Assembly: GCA_017164015.1 (NCBI GenBank)
Contig: CP071065.1
Location: 4,379,918-4,443,917 of the forward strand
Direction of reading: 5' to 3'
Origin: Nostoc sp. UHCC 0702
Lineage (GTDB): Bacteria > Cyanobacteriota > Cyanobacteriia > Cyanobacteriales > Nostocaceae
Length of the DNA: 64,000 nucleotides
Position numbers and translations under genes: made by a program. The notes beneath the pieces were generated by a model. The model saw nothing but the letters and a program-made list of their open reading frames with translations, was not told the DNA's origin and did not search any database. Shown here in pieces: positions 52,907 to 62,483 of this stretch (the first letter of the stretch is position 1; every line of letters begins with the position of its first letter).

Positions 52907-54286
52907 ATGGGAACTCCTGATTCAGACGCACTAGTATTTTTTGGGGCAACAGGTGATCTAGCCTACAAAAAAATCTTCCCCAGCCTTCAGGCAATGGTAC
53001 GACGGGGCCATCTCAATGTCCCAGTCATTGGCGTTGCCGGACGACCTTGGACGACGGAGCAACTTTGCCAAAGGGTACGCGATAGCTTAGAACATCATGG
53101 CGGTGTAGATCCAATCGCATTTGAGAAACTTTCGGCACAACTCCAATACGTTGCTGGTGACTACAACCAACAAGAAACTTACGAAAAATTACGTCAAGCC
53201 CTTGGTGATGCAACCAGCCCGCTCTACTATTTGGCAATTCCACCGAGTTTGTTTGCACAAGTAGTGTCAGGATTGGGCAAATCAGGCTGTGCTAGAAATG
53301 CGCGGGTGGTAATTGAAAAACCATTTGGACGGGATTTGCAATCAGCACGCGAGTTAAATCAAATTCTGGCATCAGTTTTTCCCGAATCATCCATCTATCG
53401 CATCGACCATTACCTGGGCAAAGAACCACTGCTGAATTTACTCTATTTTCGGTTTGCCAACTCTTTTCTGCAACCGATCTGGAATCGCAACTACGTTGAA
53501 AGCATCCAGATTGTGATGGCAGAGGACTTTGGCATTCAAGGACGGGGGCGCTTTTATGAGGAGACTGGTGCGATTCGGGATGTAGTGGCAAACCATATGC
53601 TGCAAGTATTGGCTTCAGTGTGCATGGATGCTCCCGCTAGTACGGCTTTTGATGCCATCCGCGATGAAAAAAAGCGTATTCTCAAAGCTATACCCTCACT
53701 GCAACCTAATGAGATTATTCGCGGTCAATATCGCGGTTACCGCAACGAAGAAGGTGTTTCTCCTGACTCCCAAGTAGAAACTTTTGCTGCCGTGCGGTTA
53801 TTTATTAATACCTGGCGGTGGTCAGGAGTTCCTATATACATCCGGGCTGGGAAGAATTTGCCTGTTAAAACTACTGAGGTAATGGTCAAGCTCAAGTGCC
53901 CGCCTTTAGATGTCTTCCAAGAAGGAGGAAAAGAAAACACTAATTATGTTCGTTTTTTACTCGATCCGGAGGTGATTGTGGGATTAGGCGCTCGCGCTAA
54001 AATCCCTGGAGAAGATATGATCGGCTCTGTGCTAGAACTTCTAGCCTTTTACGGAGGTGGCGACGAGATGGAAGCATACGAACGTTTATTGGGTGATGCC
54101 ATGCGGGGCGATCCCACCTTATTTGTACGGGAAGATACCGTGGAAGAGGAATGGCGGATTGTCCAGCCAATTCTCGATAACGTCACACCTGTTTACGAAT
54201 ATGAACCAAATACATGGGGCCCAGCTGAGTCAGATAAACTGCTCTTACCAAACGATCGCTGGTACAATCCTTTGCCAAGAGAGTAG
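52907..54286 (+). CDS. zwf: Glucose-6-phosphate dehydrogenase
   Basis: 459 residues from the ATG at 52907, preceded by AAAGAGG (a TTG at 52901 is less likely). Motifs: nucleotide site FFGATGDLAYKKIFP, the active site RIDHYLGKEP, and the VRFLLDPEV strand of the C-terminal domain. It is shorter than the OpcA-dependent housekeeping Zwf (about 510), and no opcA lies here. It makes NADPH and 6-phosphogluconolactone. The 11-base spacing after gnd implies a gnd-zwf operon at the head of the stress island. Confidence 0.93.
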   Translation: MGTPDSDALVFFGATGDLAYKKIFPSLQAMVRRGHLNVPVIGVAGRPWTTEQLCQRVRDSLEHHGGVDPIAFEKLSAQLQYVAGDYNQQETYEKLRQALGDATSPLYYLAIPPSLFAQVVSGLGKSGCARNARVVIEKPFGRDLQSARELNQILASVFPESSIYRIDHYLGKEPLLNLLYFRFANSFLQPIWNRNYVESIQIVMAEDFGIQGRGRFYEETGAIRDVVANHMLQVLASVCMDAPASTAFDAIRDEKKRILKAIPSLQPNEIIRGQYRGYRNEEGVSPDSQVETFAAVRLFINTWRWSGVPIYIRAGKNLPVKTTEVMVKLKCPPLDVFQEGGKENTNYVRFLLDPEVIVGLGARAKIPGEDMIGSVLELLAFYGGGDEMEAYERLLGDAMRGDPTLFVREDTVEEEWRIVQPILDNVTPVYEYEPNTWGPAESDKLLLPNDRWYNPLPRE

Positions 54287-54938
54287 CAGATATTGCTCAG
54301 AAATCAAAAATGGTTGTTATTGTAAGCAATAAGCAATGGCATCGGTGAGAGGTTAAGGTAATGGCACATTTGTCAAGAGGGTGCAGCAAAAGGAGACAAA
54401 TCCAGCGATTGAGGCTGGCTTTCGCAGCGTTTTACCTGTCCCTTTGCTTATCCCGAACTCAGGTTATGTTAATAATACATCCTTAAAAGTCCGTTGGGAG
54501 TACGGTGTCCTCCAACAATTCACAATCATACCTTGAGCATTCAATATTCAATATTTAGATGCGTTCGCGCTGTTCTGCTTTTTGGGAGACGCTACGCGAA
54601 CGCTGCGCTAACAGCAGTTACGCTCGTTCGCTCTTAGCGTCTCCCCTTCTCCCAAAGGGAGAGGCTAACGCCAAGGGAGAAGGCTTGCTGGCGTTGTGCT
54701 AACACCATTTCTGCTTCTGAAAACGCAACTGTTTTGTAAATTAAATAAGTATTTTTGTATACAAATATGGTAACTGCCAATTACTACTTTTGAAGTATTA
54801 ATTTATTGGAAACCTAAGACTATTGAAAGAATATAAGTAATTTTTTTTTAACTATAACTCTAAGCAATAGAAGAGTTAAGACAAATCAATTTGTCCCAAG
54901 TTTGATAATTAAAAGACATATAGCAAACACAAGAGGCA
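54287..54938. other. Repeat-rich gap within the stress island
   Basis: It contains GAGACGCTACGCGAACGCTGCGCTAAC / GTTCGCTCTTAGCGTCTCC, an inverted repeat at about 54586-54643, then CTTCTCCCAAAGGGAGAGGC ... CCAAGGGAGAAGGC palindromes. An AT-rich tract with a run of nine T at about 54841 precedes the SRPBCC gene. No coding frame. Confidence 0.6.
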
Positions 54939-54944
54939 ATGGTC

Positions 54945-55469
54945 ATGAGTACAGTCATGAACCAACGGGTCAAAGTTGAAAAGACTTTAACCATTAACAA
55001 ACCAGTAGAGGAACTTTATCGCTTTTGGCGTAACTTTGATAACTTGCCACGCTTTATCAAGCATCTCAAAGAGGTGAGGGTACACGACGAAAAGCGAGAG
55101 TCCTCCGGACACGCTACGCGATCGCACTGGATTAGCAAAGGATTCTTAAATGGAAGCGTTGAATGGGATGTAGTCATTACCGAAGACCGAGAAAACGAAT
55201 TGATTGCCTGGACTTCGGTTGAAGGCGCAGCAATTGAAACCTCTGATCGCGTCCACTTCAAGCCAGCACCTGGGAATCGTGGCACTGAGGTAAAAACAGT
55301 CCGAGAATTTACCCCGCCTGGGGCTGCGTTGGCGAAGCCCGTCGCAGACATCGCTAAATTGTTTGGCGAAGACCCAGAACTGCAAATTAAAGAAGATTTA
55401 CGCCGCTTCAGAATGCTGATGGAAGCAGGCGAGATTGCCACAACAGAAGGTCAACCGCGAGGTCATTAG
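54945..55469 (+). CDS. SRPBCC-family (START/polyketide cyclase-like) protein
   Basis: About 174 residues; of three close ATGs (54939, 54945, 54957) the second is best spaced from AGAGG. VKVEKTLTINKPVEELYRFWRNFDNLPRFIKHLKEV is the helix-grip-fold opening of the family, and TEVKTVREFTPPGAALAKPVADIAKLFGEDPELQIKEDLRRFRMLMEAGEIAT the closing helix. The fold binds hydrophobic ligands. A short run (ESSGHATR) appears inserted between two conserved segments and matches a dispersed repeat. It is upstream of the alcohol dehydrogenase; such pairs recur in bacterial stress clusters. Confidence 0.8.
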   Translation: MSTVMNQRVKVEKTLTINKPVEELYRFWRNFDNLPRFIKHLKEVRVHDEKRESSGHATRSHWISKGFLNGSVEWDVVITEDRENELIAWTSVEGAAIETSDRVHFKPAPGNRGTEVKTVREFTPPGAALAKPVADIAKLFGEDPELQIKEDLRRFRMLMEAGEIATTEGQPRGH

Positions 55470-55567
55470 GTTACAGCCTTGAGTTGGGGACTGAGAGGAG
55501 CAGGGGAGTAGAGGAGACAAGGAAAATAACCACTGACAACTGACAACTAACTACCGACAAAGGATTA

Positions 55568-56743
55568 ATGGCTATGAAAGCAGTTTGCTGGAACGGTGCC
55601 AACGATGTACGGGTAGAAACAGTACCAGATCCAAAAATCATTAATCCGCGTGATGCTGTTATTAAAATCACAACAACAGCAATTTGCGGTTCTGATTTAC
55701 ACCTTTATAACGGCTATGTCCCCACAATGGAAAAAGGCGATATCCTGGGTCATGAAATGATGGGGGAAGTCGTTGAAATAGGCAGTGCCGTCAAGAATGT
55801 GAAGATAGGCGATCGCGTGGTTGTACCATTCCCTATCGCCTGTGGTAACTGCTGGTACTGTCAACATGACTTCTGGTCATTGTGCGATAACTCTAACCCA
55901 AACGCTTGGTTAGCAGAAAAATTCATGGGTTATTCACCCTCTGGTATTTTTGGCTACTCTCATATGCTAGGTGGCTACGCTGGTGGTCAAGCTGAATATG
56001 CCCGTGTTCCCTTTGCCGATACTGGTTTGTTTAAGATTCCTGATGGACTAACAGACGAACAAGTAGTGTTTTTAACAGATATCTTCCCCACCGGATATAT
56101 GGCGGCAGATAACTGTAATATTCAGCCCGGTGATATTGTCGCAGTCTGGGGGTGTGGCCCAGTCGCACAATTCACAATAAGAAGTGCTTATCTACTTGGT
56201 GCTGAACGAGTCATCGCTATTGATCGAATTCCCGAACGCCTACAGATGGCTAAAGATCAAGGCAAGGCAGAAATCCTTAACTATGAGGAAGTAGATGTTG
56301 GTGAAGCCCTCAAAGAAATGACAGGTGGACGCGGCCCAGATGCTTGCATTGATGCTGTGGGGTTGGAAGCACACGGCACGGGTCTAGAAGGAGTATACGA
56401 CGAAGTAAAGCAAGCAGTGCGTCTGGAAACAGACCGGCCCCATGTGCTGCGGCAAGTGATGATTGACTGTCGCAAAGGCGGTCACGTGTCAATTCCTGGT
56501 GTTTATGTCGGCGTTGTAGACAAAATACCTATGGGTGCTGCCATGAACAAAGCCTTAGTATTCAAAATGGGACAAACGCACGTTCATAAGTACTTAAACA
56601 CGTTACTCGATCACATCCAAAATGGCAGGATCGATCCATCTTTCGTGATCACCCATCGTCTACCGTTAGATGAAGCACCCCGGGGTTACGAAATTTTCAG
56701 AGACAAGAAGGAAAACTGTATCAAAGTTGTACTCAAACCATAA
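55568..56743 (+). CDS. Zinc-dependent alcohol dehydrogenase (formaldehyde dehydrogenase-like)
   Basis: 391 residues. The catalytic zinc ligands are seen in TAICGSDLHLY and LGHEMMGEV, the structural zinc in CGNCWYCQHDFWSLCDN (four Cys) and the NAD(P) site in VAVWGCGPVAQ. The long inserted segment after SLCDN is typical of glutathione-independent formaldehyde dehydrogenase-like enzymes of this group. The substrate is unknown. A TATGAA-type start gives ATG at 55568, with another at 55574. It is 98 bases after the SRPBCC stop. Confidence 0.9.
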   Translation: MAMKAVCWNGANDVRVETVPDPKIINPRDAVIKITTTAICGSDLHLYNGYVPTMEKGDILGHEMMGEVVEIGSAVKNVKIGDRVVVPFPIACGNCWYCQHDFWSLCDNSNPNAWLAEKFMGYSPSGIFGYSHMLGGYAGGQAEYARVPFADTGLFKIPDGLTDEQVVFLTDIFPTGYMAADNCNIQPGDIVAVWGCGPVAQFTIRSAYLLGAERVIAIDRIPERLQMAKDQGKAEILNYEEVDVGEALKEMTGGRGPDACIDAVGLEAHGTGLEGVYDEVKQAVRLETDRPHVLRQVMIDCRKGGHVSIPGVYVGVVDKIPMGAAMNKALVFKMGQTHVHKYLNTLLDHIQNGRIDPSFVITHRLPLDEAPRGYEIFRDKKENCIKVVLKP

Positions 56744-57402
56744 GGCAGGAGAAAAGACACGGAGAGTGGGAGACGCAAAGATGCAAACAAAGAACTCTCC
56801 ATGTCCCTCTATCCCCGCACGCAACTTCTCTCCGTGTCCTTCTAATCGATGATATCTCTATCGGGTGATGGGCAATGAACGAATATCCCCAGGCACTCTC
56901 ACTCTTGGTGTCCGTTGAAAGTATTCGCGAGAGTAGTAATTTTGCCGATCGCCGTTATCTACAAACGGGAGCAATGCGATTTTATGAGATGGGTAAGCTC
57001 TTGAGGCAGGGAGAGAGAAAGAAACAAGTATATTCAGGGCTATTCAGGTAGTAAAAATTACTAAAACTTTCTCTTTGCTCCCTCTGCTTCCCCTACTCCC
57101 CAAGATGAAGTCAAAAGTAAAAAGGTGAGCCACTGCGGTGGACGGGAACACCTGCATAAAGCAAGTGGCGTTAGCGTCAGCGTTAGCGACGTTAGGAGCG
57201 TCACCCGAAGGGCAAAAGGCAAAAGAGAACTGATGAAGTCTTGAAATTTAATTCTTAATTCTTTTTTTTTACTTTTACCTTTTGACTTACTAGCCCCTGC
57301 TCCTCCTCACTCATCACTAATTTGGCGATTGGCATTTGTTCAACTTGTCCTGAATCCAAACTCTCAATTTTTTATCCCAATCTTTGAAGGAGGTTGCTAA
57401 CG
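56744..57402. other. Long gap before dnaK with repeats
   Basis: It includes GAGACACGGAGAGTGG-type and GTTAGCGTCAGCGTTAGCGACG repeats (about 57168-57206). No CIRCE element (TTAGCACTC-N9-GAGTGCTAA) is visible upstream of dnaK, so HrcA control is not supported here. A GGAGG lies 7 bases before the dnaK ATG. Confidence 0.6.
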
Positions 57403-59292
57403 ATGGCAAAAATCGTTGGTATTGATTTAGGAACTACAAATTCCTGTATAGCCGTAATGGAAGGTGGACAACCCATCGTTATTCCGAACACAGAAGGCGG
57501 TCGCACAACTCCGTCTGTGGTTGCTTACACCAAGAAGGGCGAAAAACTTGTCGGGCAAATTGCCAAGCGCCAGGGTGTAATGAACCCAGAAAACACCTTT
57601 TATTCCGTTAAGCGGTTCATCGGGCGCAGGTATGATGAAGTCACCCAAGAGGCAAAACAAGTTACTTACAAAGTGGTACGTGACAGCAATGGCAACGTCA
57701 AGCTACACTGTCCCGCTCTGAACAAGGAATTTTCACCCGAAGAAATCTCGGCTGAGGTAGTCCGCAAGCTGATAGATGATGCCAGCACATATCTGGGGGA
57801 ACCGGTGAGGCAAGCGGTAATTACCACCCCTGCCTATTTCAATGACTCTCAACGGCAGGCCACCAAAGATGCCGGTAGAATTGCCGGGATTGAAGTTCTG
57901 CGAATTATCAACGAGCCAACGGCGGCTGCCCTCGCTTACGGACTTGACAAGAAAACTAACGAAACTATCTTGGTATTTGACTTAGGCGGTGGGACGTTTG
58001 ATGTGTCTATCCTAGAAGTGGGTGATGGTGTGTTTGAAGTGAAAGCTACCAGTGGCGACACCCACTTGGGCGGTGATGACTTTGATAAGAGAATCGTAGA
58101 CTGGCTAGCAACCGAATTCCAGCGTAACGAAGGCATCGACCTCCGTAAAGACAAACAAGCCCTGCAACGCCTCACCGAAGCAGCAGAAAAAGCCAAAATT
58201 GAACTGTCAAGCGCAACACAGACGAACATTAACTTACCTTTTATTACCGCAACCCCGGAAGGCCCGAAACATCTAGATATGACCTTAACGCGGGTACAGT
58301 TCGAGCAAATGTGCGCCGACTTGTTCGATCGCTGCCGCATTCCCGTCGAACAAGCCCTGCGCGATGCTAAACGGAGTCCCGCAGATATTGACGAAGTAAT
58401 CCTAGTGGGTGGTGCAACTCGAATGCCGGCTGTCCAGCAACTGGTACGGCAGATAATAGGCAAAGACCCACACCAGGGTGTCAACCCGGATGAAGTCGTA
58501 GCAGTGGGTGCAGCGATTCAGGCGGGTGTGCTTGGGGGTGAGGTAAAAGACGTACTGCTCCTAGATGTTACGCCGTTGTCGCTGGGTGTTGAAACTCTAG
58601 GTGGTGTGACGACCAAGATTATTCCGCGCAATACCACTGTCCCAGTGAAGAAGTCTGAGGTGTTCTCAACGGCGGCTGACGCACAAACAAACGTAGAAAT
58701 TCATGTTCTGCAAGGTGAACGCGAAATGGCATCCGACAACAAGAGCCTGGGAACCTTCCGACTAGATGGGATTCCTCCAGCTCCCAGAGGTATGCCACAG
58801 ATCGAAGTTACCTTTGACATTGATGCTAACGGGATTCTGTCAGCAACTGCCAGAGAAAAAGCCACAGGTAAAGAACAGTCCATTAGCATCACAGGTGCGT
58901 CTACCCTCGATAAATCTGAAGTCGAGCGGATGGTGAAAGAAGCCGAGCGCAATGCGGAAGAAGACCGTAGGCGGCGCGAACAAATTGATACCAGAAACAT
59001 GGCAGATTCTGTTGCCTATCAAGCCGAGAAACAACTTCAGGATTTGGGTGACAAAGTGCCACCAGCAGACAAGTCCCGCGTGGAAGGCTTAATTCGAGAC
59101 TTGCGTCAGGCAATTGAGCAGAACAACATCGATCGCATGAAGTCCCTCACCAACGAAATTCAACAAGCCCTGATGCAAATCGGCACTGCGGTCTACTCAC
59201 AAGCAGGTGCATCTCCAAACGGTGGTACTTCTACAGACCGTCAAGGCGGCGGTGAAGATGTCATCGATGCAGACTTTGTGGAACAAAAGTAA
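57403..59292 (+). CDS. dnaK: Chaperone DnaK (Hsp70)
   Basis: 629 residues from the ATG at 57403, with GGAGG at ideal spacing. ATPase domain landmarks: IVGIDLGTTNSC, RIINEPTAAALAYG, VFDLGGGTFDVS, VILVGGATRMP. The substrate-binding domain begins DVTPLSLGVETLGG. The C-terminus ends EDVIDADFVEQK, resembling the EEVD-like tail. It refolds proteins with DnaJ and ClpB, both encoded downstream. It is a complete, typical DnaK; cyanobacteria have several, and this one heads the stress island. Confidence 0.95.
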   Translation: MAKIVGIDLGTTNSCIAVMEGGQPIVIPNTEGGRTTPSVVAYTKKGEKLVGQIAKRQGVMNPENTFYSVKRFIGRRYDEVTQEAKQVTYKVVRDSNGNVKLHCPALNKEFSPEEISAEVVRKLIDDASTYLGEPVRQAVITTPAYFNDSQRQATKDAGRIAGIEVLRIINEPTAAALAYGLDKKTNETILVFDLGGGTFDVSILEVGDGVFEVKATSGDTHLGGDDFDKRIVDWLATEFQRNEGIDLRKDKQALQRLTEAAEKAKIELSSATQTNINLPFITATPEGPKHLDMTLTRVQFEQMCADLFDRCRIPVEQALRDAKRSPADIDEVILVGGATRMPAVQQLVRQIIGKDPHQGVNPDEVVAVGAAIQAGVLGGEVKDVLLLDVTPLSLGVETLGGVTTKIIPRNTTVPVKKSEVFSTAADAQTNVEIHVLQGEREMASDNKSLGTFRLDGIPPAPRGMPQIEVTFDIDANGILSATAREKATGKEQSISITGASTLDKSEVERMVKEAERNAEEDRRRREQIDTRNMADSVAYQAEKQLQDLGDKVPPADKSRVEGLIRDLRQAIEQNNIDRMKSLTNEIQQALMQIGTAVYSQAGASPNGGTSTDRQGGGEDVIDADFVEQK

Positions 59293-59477
59293 CAAGACGC
59301 AGCGAGCAGTCCGTTGCTCTGGTTTTCAGAGTTAAAGGAACTGCTTTAGCGAGCCTGCGTGCGTCACCCAGAGGGTGACGCAGTGAAATTATCAAATACT
59401 CTCTTCCTATCCCCGCGTCCTTAAATCTGCGCCACATTTCGTGATGTTATCTATTTTTTTAATTTGGAGTAATTTTT

Positions 59478-60251
59478 ATGACTTCTACATCTGAAAAAAC
59501 CGCCCTCAAAAGTGTCTCTGCTATCTTCAAAGATGAGAAGAAGATGCAAGAAGTGGTTGAGCGTCTAATCGATCGCGGCGTTCCCAAAGATAACATTTCG
59601 ATTATTGGTCGCGACTTCCACGCCGAAACTCGTATCTCCGGATTTGTGACTAAACAAGATGTAATCTTGGATGGACTCGCCACCGGAGCGATTTTCGGAT
59701 CGCTGTTTGGTTCTCTGTTGGCTTTACTTACGGGTGTGGGTGTGTTGTTCATTCCCTTTTTAGGAACCGTAGTAGCAGCAGGCCCTTTGGGAGCAGCATT
59801 ATTAGGAGCGGCAGGCGGTGCTTTATATGGTTCCTTGGGAGCAGGTATTTGAGCTGCCTTAATCGCAATGGGTATGCCGGAGGACAAAGCTGCTATTTAC
59901 GAAACACGCCTGAAAGCAGGTGAGTTTTTACTGGTCGCGGAAGTGCCACAAGAACAAGCAGAGGAAGTTGTCTCACTGTTAGAAAGTGCGGGTGCGGAAG
60001 AAGTCGCTATCACTGACATGAAGATTCCCCGTCAACCAAAAGGTGAACTGGCAGATAATGAGCAGATTTCACCAGAAATTAGAGCAAATATGTCGGACGA
60101 CGCGCAAAAAACTTTTGTTGATACCTACAATCGGTCGTTTAGAGAAGCCAATGGAAAAGATAATGCCTTGACGAAGGCTTGGGATCGGGTCAAACAGGTG
60201 TTCGATCGCGACGAAAAAGGCACTTATTCCAGGTCTAAAGTCAGATCGTAA
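59478..60251 (+). pseudogene. General stress protein, interrupted by an in-frame TGA
   Basis: The reading frame runs from the ATG at 59478 to a stop at 60251 but contains TGA at 59850-59852. The first part (124 residues) has VSAIFKDEKKMQEVVERLIDRGVPKDNISIIGRDF, a domain like YflT/general-stress modules, then a Gly/Ala-rich hydrophobic segment (SLLALLTGVGVLFIPFLG, AAGPLGAALLGAAGGALYGSL). The second part (EDKAAIYETRLKAGEFLLVAEV ... TYNRSFREANGKDNALTKAWDRV) ends in a ChaB-like domain. I recall Trp at the stop position in homologues (GIWAAL), i.e. TGG to TGA. An ATG at 59868 could restart translation of the second half. Confidence 0.75.
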
Positions 60252-60318
60252 ATTTCCAGAGTTGCGATCGCCTACGGCGGGGCGTAGCCCATCGCGACGA
60301 AAAAGGCACTTATTTCAG
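60205..60318. repeat. 28-bp direct repeat flanking the end of the general stress gene
   Basis: Copies at 60205-60232 and 60291-60318 share ATCGCGACGAAAAAGGCACTTATT and CAG with one mismatch. The first lies in the coding end, the second after the stop. The spacer contains GCGATCGCC and GGCGTAGCCC. Confidence 0.8.
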
Positions 60319-60350
60319 TCACAAAACAACTTAACTAACTGGAACAGATT

Positions 60351-61208
60351 ATGAACTCTCAAACATTGAATCCACAAGATAATCGCGATCAGCAAGAAGA
60401 TGCTCGTAATCAGCAAGAGATTGACAACGAGAGACAAAAGGCAACAGATGAAGCTCAAAGATGCGTAGATCAAGAAGCAGTTTCCGCGCTCAAAGAAACT
60501 CGAAATGCAATTAATGCCATTGACCAGGGAAATACTCAAGAAGCACTTCAAGCTTTAGAACGCGCAACAGGAAAACTTGAAATTCTAGTAGCACGATACC
60601 CTGAACTGGGTTTTGTTCCTGTGTCGGCTCAAGTAAATATAATCGATCTTGCCCCTGACGATTCTAATGAGATTGAGCAAATTCGTAATCAAATTAAGAG
60701 TACTGTGAATGAGGATGATTTTCGTACTGCTCGTCAACTGTTGAACAGCCTGGTAAGCGAGATTCGCACAACAATCTTTAATCTGCCACTAGCGACATAT
60801 CCTGATGCCATGAAGGAAGCAGCCCGGTTGTTGAACGAAGGTAAAACCGATGAAGCCAAAACGGTGCTGCAACTTGCCCTCTCAACCCTAGTGGTGACAG
60901 AAGTTGCTCGACCCCTACCGCTGCTTAGAGCCGATATTGACATAATGAGTGCAGTTGCTATAGCAGACAGCGATCGCGAAGGAACGCTGAGGTTGCTGGA
61001 AGATGCTCGCAACCATCTCAGGTTGACTCAACAACTGGGGTATGCCAAAGGCGATCCTGAGTATGCAGAACTTGAGCAGGCAATCCAAGATATCGAGCGG
61101 CAAGTTAGGGCAAACGAGAGAACCGCAGACCCATTGAGTCGGCTCCTGGAAAAATTCTCTAGTTTCTTCAAACGTATATCCGGAACCGCCCCCGCCCAAC
61201 CAGCTTAA
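60351..61208 (+). CDS. YfdX-family protein, cytoplasmic
   Basis: 285 residues. The first 40 residues are polar and rich in Gln and Asp, without a signal peptide. The rest is an all-helical YfdX domain: ALKETRNAINAIDQGNTQEALQALERATGKLEIL, then EDDFRTARQLLNSLVSEIRTTIFNLPLATYPDAMKEAARLLNEGK. YfdX proteins bind or buffer unfolded proteins under acid and heat stress. Its neighbour at 61394 is a paralogue with about 60 percent visible identity in the core. It is 100 bases after the stress protein. Confidence 0.85.
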   Translation: MNSQTLNPQDNRDQQEDARNQQEIDNERQKATDEAQRCVDQEAVSALKETRNAINAIDQGNTQEALQALERATGKLEILVARYPELGFVPVSAQVNIIDLAPDDSNEIEQIRNQIKSTVNEDDFRTARQLLNSLVSEIRTTIFNLPLATYPDAMKEAARLLNEGKTDEAKTVLQLALSTLVVTEVARPLPLLRADIDIMSAVAIADSDREGTLRLLEDARNHLRLTQQLGYAKGDPEYAELEQAIQDIERQVRANERTADPLSRLLEKFSSFFKRISGTAPAQPA

Positions 61209-61214
61209 TGAAGG

Positions 61215-61393
61215 CAGAAGGTGAGAAGAGGATAGGGGGATAGGGAGCAGAGGAGATAGGGAGAATCAAGGGTAATTTTAGTCTTTTCTGCTCTGCTCCT
61301 TTGCCCCCCTGCCCCTCTGCTCCCCTGCTCCCCTGCTCCTTTGCCCCCTACCTTCTTCAATCCAGGTGCAAAACAAGTTTATAAACCAGGAGA
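61215..61393. repeat. CTGCTCCCCTGCTC-type repeats between the two yfdX genes
   Basis: GGATAGGGGGATAGGGAG units on one side and CCTTTGCCCCCCTGCCCCTCTGCTCCCCTGCTCC on the other are roughly complementary and could form a hairpin across the gap. A GGAG precedes the next start. Confidence 0.6.
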
Positions 61394-62374
61394 ATGATCG
61401 TGAACCAATGTCACAGATTCTTTAGAAGGCTGCAAGTCCTGTTCGTGGGTATTCTTTTCTCCTCGCTTTTATTCATCGCTCCCGTTCATGCAGTTAGCTC
61501 TGCTGCGGTATCTCCTGAAAGATTGAATCAGCTTGATACTAGTCTTCAGCAGGAGATTGAAAAGGAGAGGCAACAGGCAACAGCTGAGGCTGAAAGTAAA
61601 CTGGATCGAGAAGCGATCGCCGCAATCGAAGAAACTAAAAAAGCGATCGCCGCCATTGAGGGGGGAAAAACTCAAGAAGCACTTCAAGCTTTAGAACGAG
61701 CAACTGGAAAAATTGACATTCTAGTAGCACAATACCCTAAACTAGCTCTAATTCCGGTGGCGGCTCAGGTAGCGATAATCGATTTTGCCCCTCAGGATTT
61801 TAATTTGGTTGACCGAATTCGCAATCAAGTGAAGGGTGTTGCAATTGCAGAAGATTTTCCGGCGGCTCGCGAACTGTTGAACAACCTGATAAGCGAGATT
61901 CGCACAGCAATCGTCAATCTGCCATTAGAGAGATATCCAGATGCTACCAAGCAGGCAGCTCGGTTGTTGAACGAAGGCAAAATTGATGAAGCCAAAGGCG
62001 TGCTGCAACTTGCGCTCTCAACTTTAGTGGTGACAGAACAAGCTCGACCCCTGCCGCTAGTCAAAGCCCATACCGATCTAGTGACTGCGGTTACTTTAAC
62101 AGAGAAGGATCGCGACGCAGCACAGAGGTTGCTAGAAGATGCTCGTGCCCAACTCAAGTTAGCTCAAGAACTAGGATATGCCAGAGGCGATCGCGAGTAT
62201 GCAGCATTTGACAAAGCAATTAAAAATCTAGAGCGGCAAGTTAAGGCACGTGAGAACACAGCAGGCGCATTTGCCAAGCTTCAAGAACAATTTTCTAGTT
62301 TCTTCAACCGAGTATCCGAAGTCGTCAAACCAGGTGATTCCTCAAATAGGGCAGAAGCCAGGAGACGCGATTAA
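61394..62374 (+). CDS. YfdX-family protein, exported paralogue
   Basis: 326 residues with an N-terminal signal peptide (RRLQVLFVGILFSSLLFIAPVHAV, cleavage after VHA). The mature domain is homologous along its whole length to the upstream protein (AIEETKKAIAAIEGGKTQEALQALERATGKIDIL; RYPDATKQAARLLNEGKIDEAK). A GTG two codons in is also possible, but the ATG is preceded by AGGAG. The last residues RRD and the stop are encoded by a dispersed repeat (GAGACGCGATTAATCGCGTC), which may have altered the C-terminus. It suggests parallel protection in cytoplasm and periplasm. Confidence 0.88.
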   Translation: MIVNQCHRFFRRLQVLFVGILFSSLLFIAPVHAVSSAAVSPERLNQLDTSLQQEIEKERQQATAEAESKLDREAIAAIEETKKAIAAIEGGKTQEALQALERATGKIDILVAQYPKLALIPVAAQVAIIDFAPQDFNLVDRIRNQVKGVAIAEDFPAARELLNNLISEIRTAIVNLPLERYPDATKQAARLLNEGKIDEAKGVLQLALSTLVVTEQARPLPLVKAHTDLVTAVTLTEKDRDAAQRLLEDARAQLKLAQELGYARGDREYAAFDKAIKNLERQVKARENTAGAFAKLQEQFSSFFNRVSEVVKPGDSSNRAEARRRD

Positions 62375-62428
62375 TCGCGTCTGTATAAGAATTAAAAGTA
62401 GAGACGCGATTCATCGCGTCTGTATAAG
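62362..62428. repeat. Two palindromic copies of GAGACGCGAT(T/A)(A/C)ATCGCGTCTGTATAAG
   Basis: Copies at 62362-62389 and 62401-62428, each GACGCGAT / ATCGCGTC hairpins. The first overlaps the stop of the exported YfdX gene. Confidence 0.8.
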
Positions 62429-62483
62429 AGTGAGGAATTTTATCTCCCCCTGCCCCCCATCCCGTTAATCTCAAGAGGTGCTG

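Noticed and set aside
57300..57402. CIRCE operator before dnaK
   Set aside because: No TTAGCACTC-N9-GAGTGCTAA inverted repeat is present in the upstream region.
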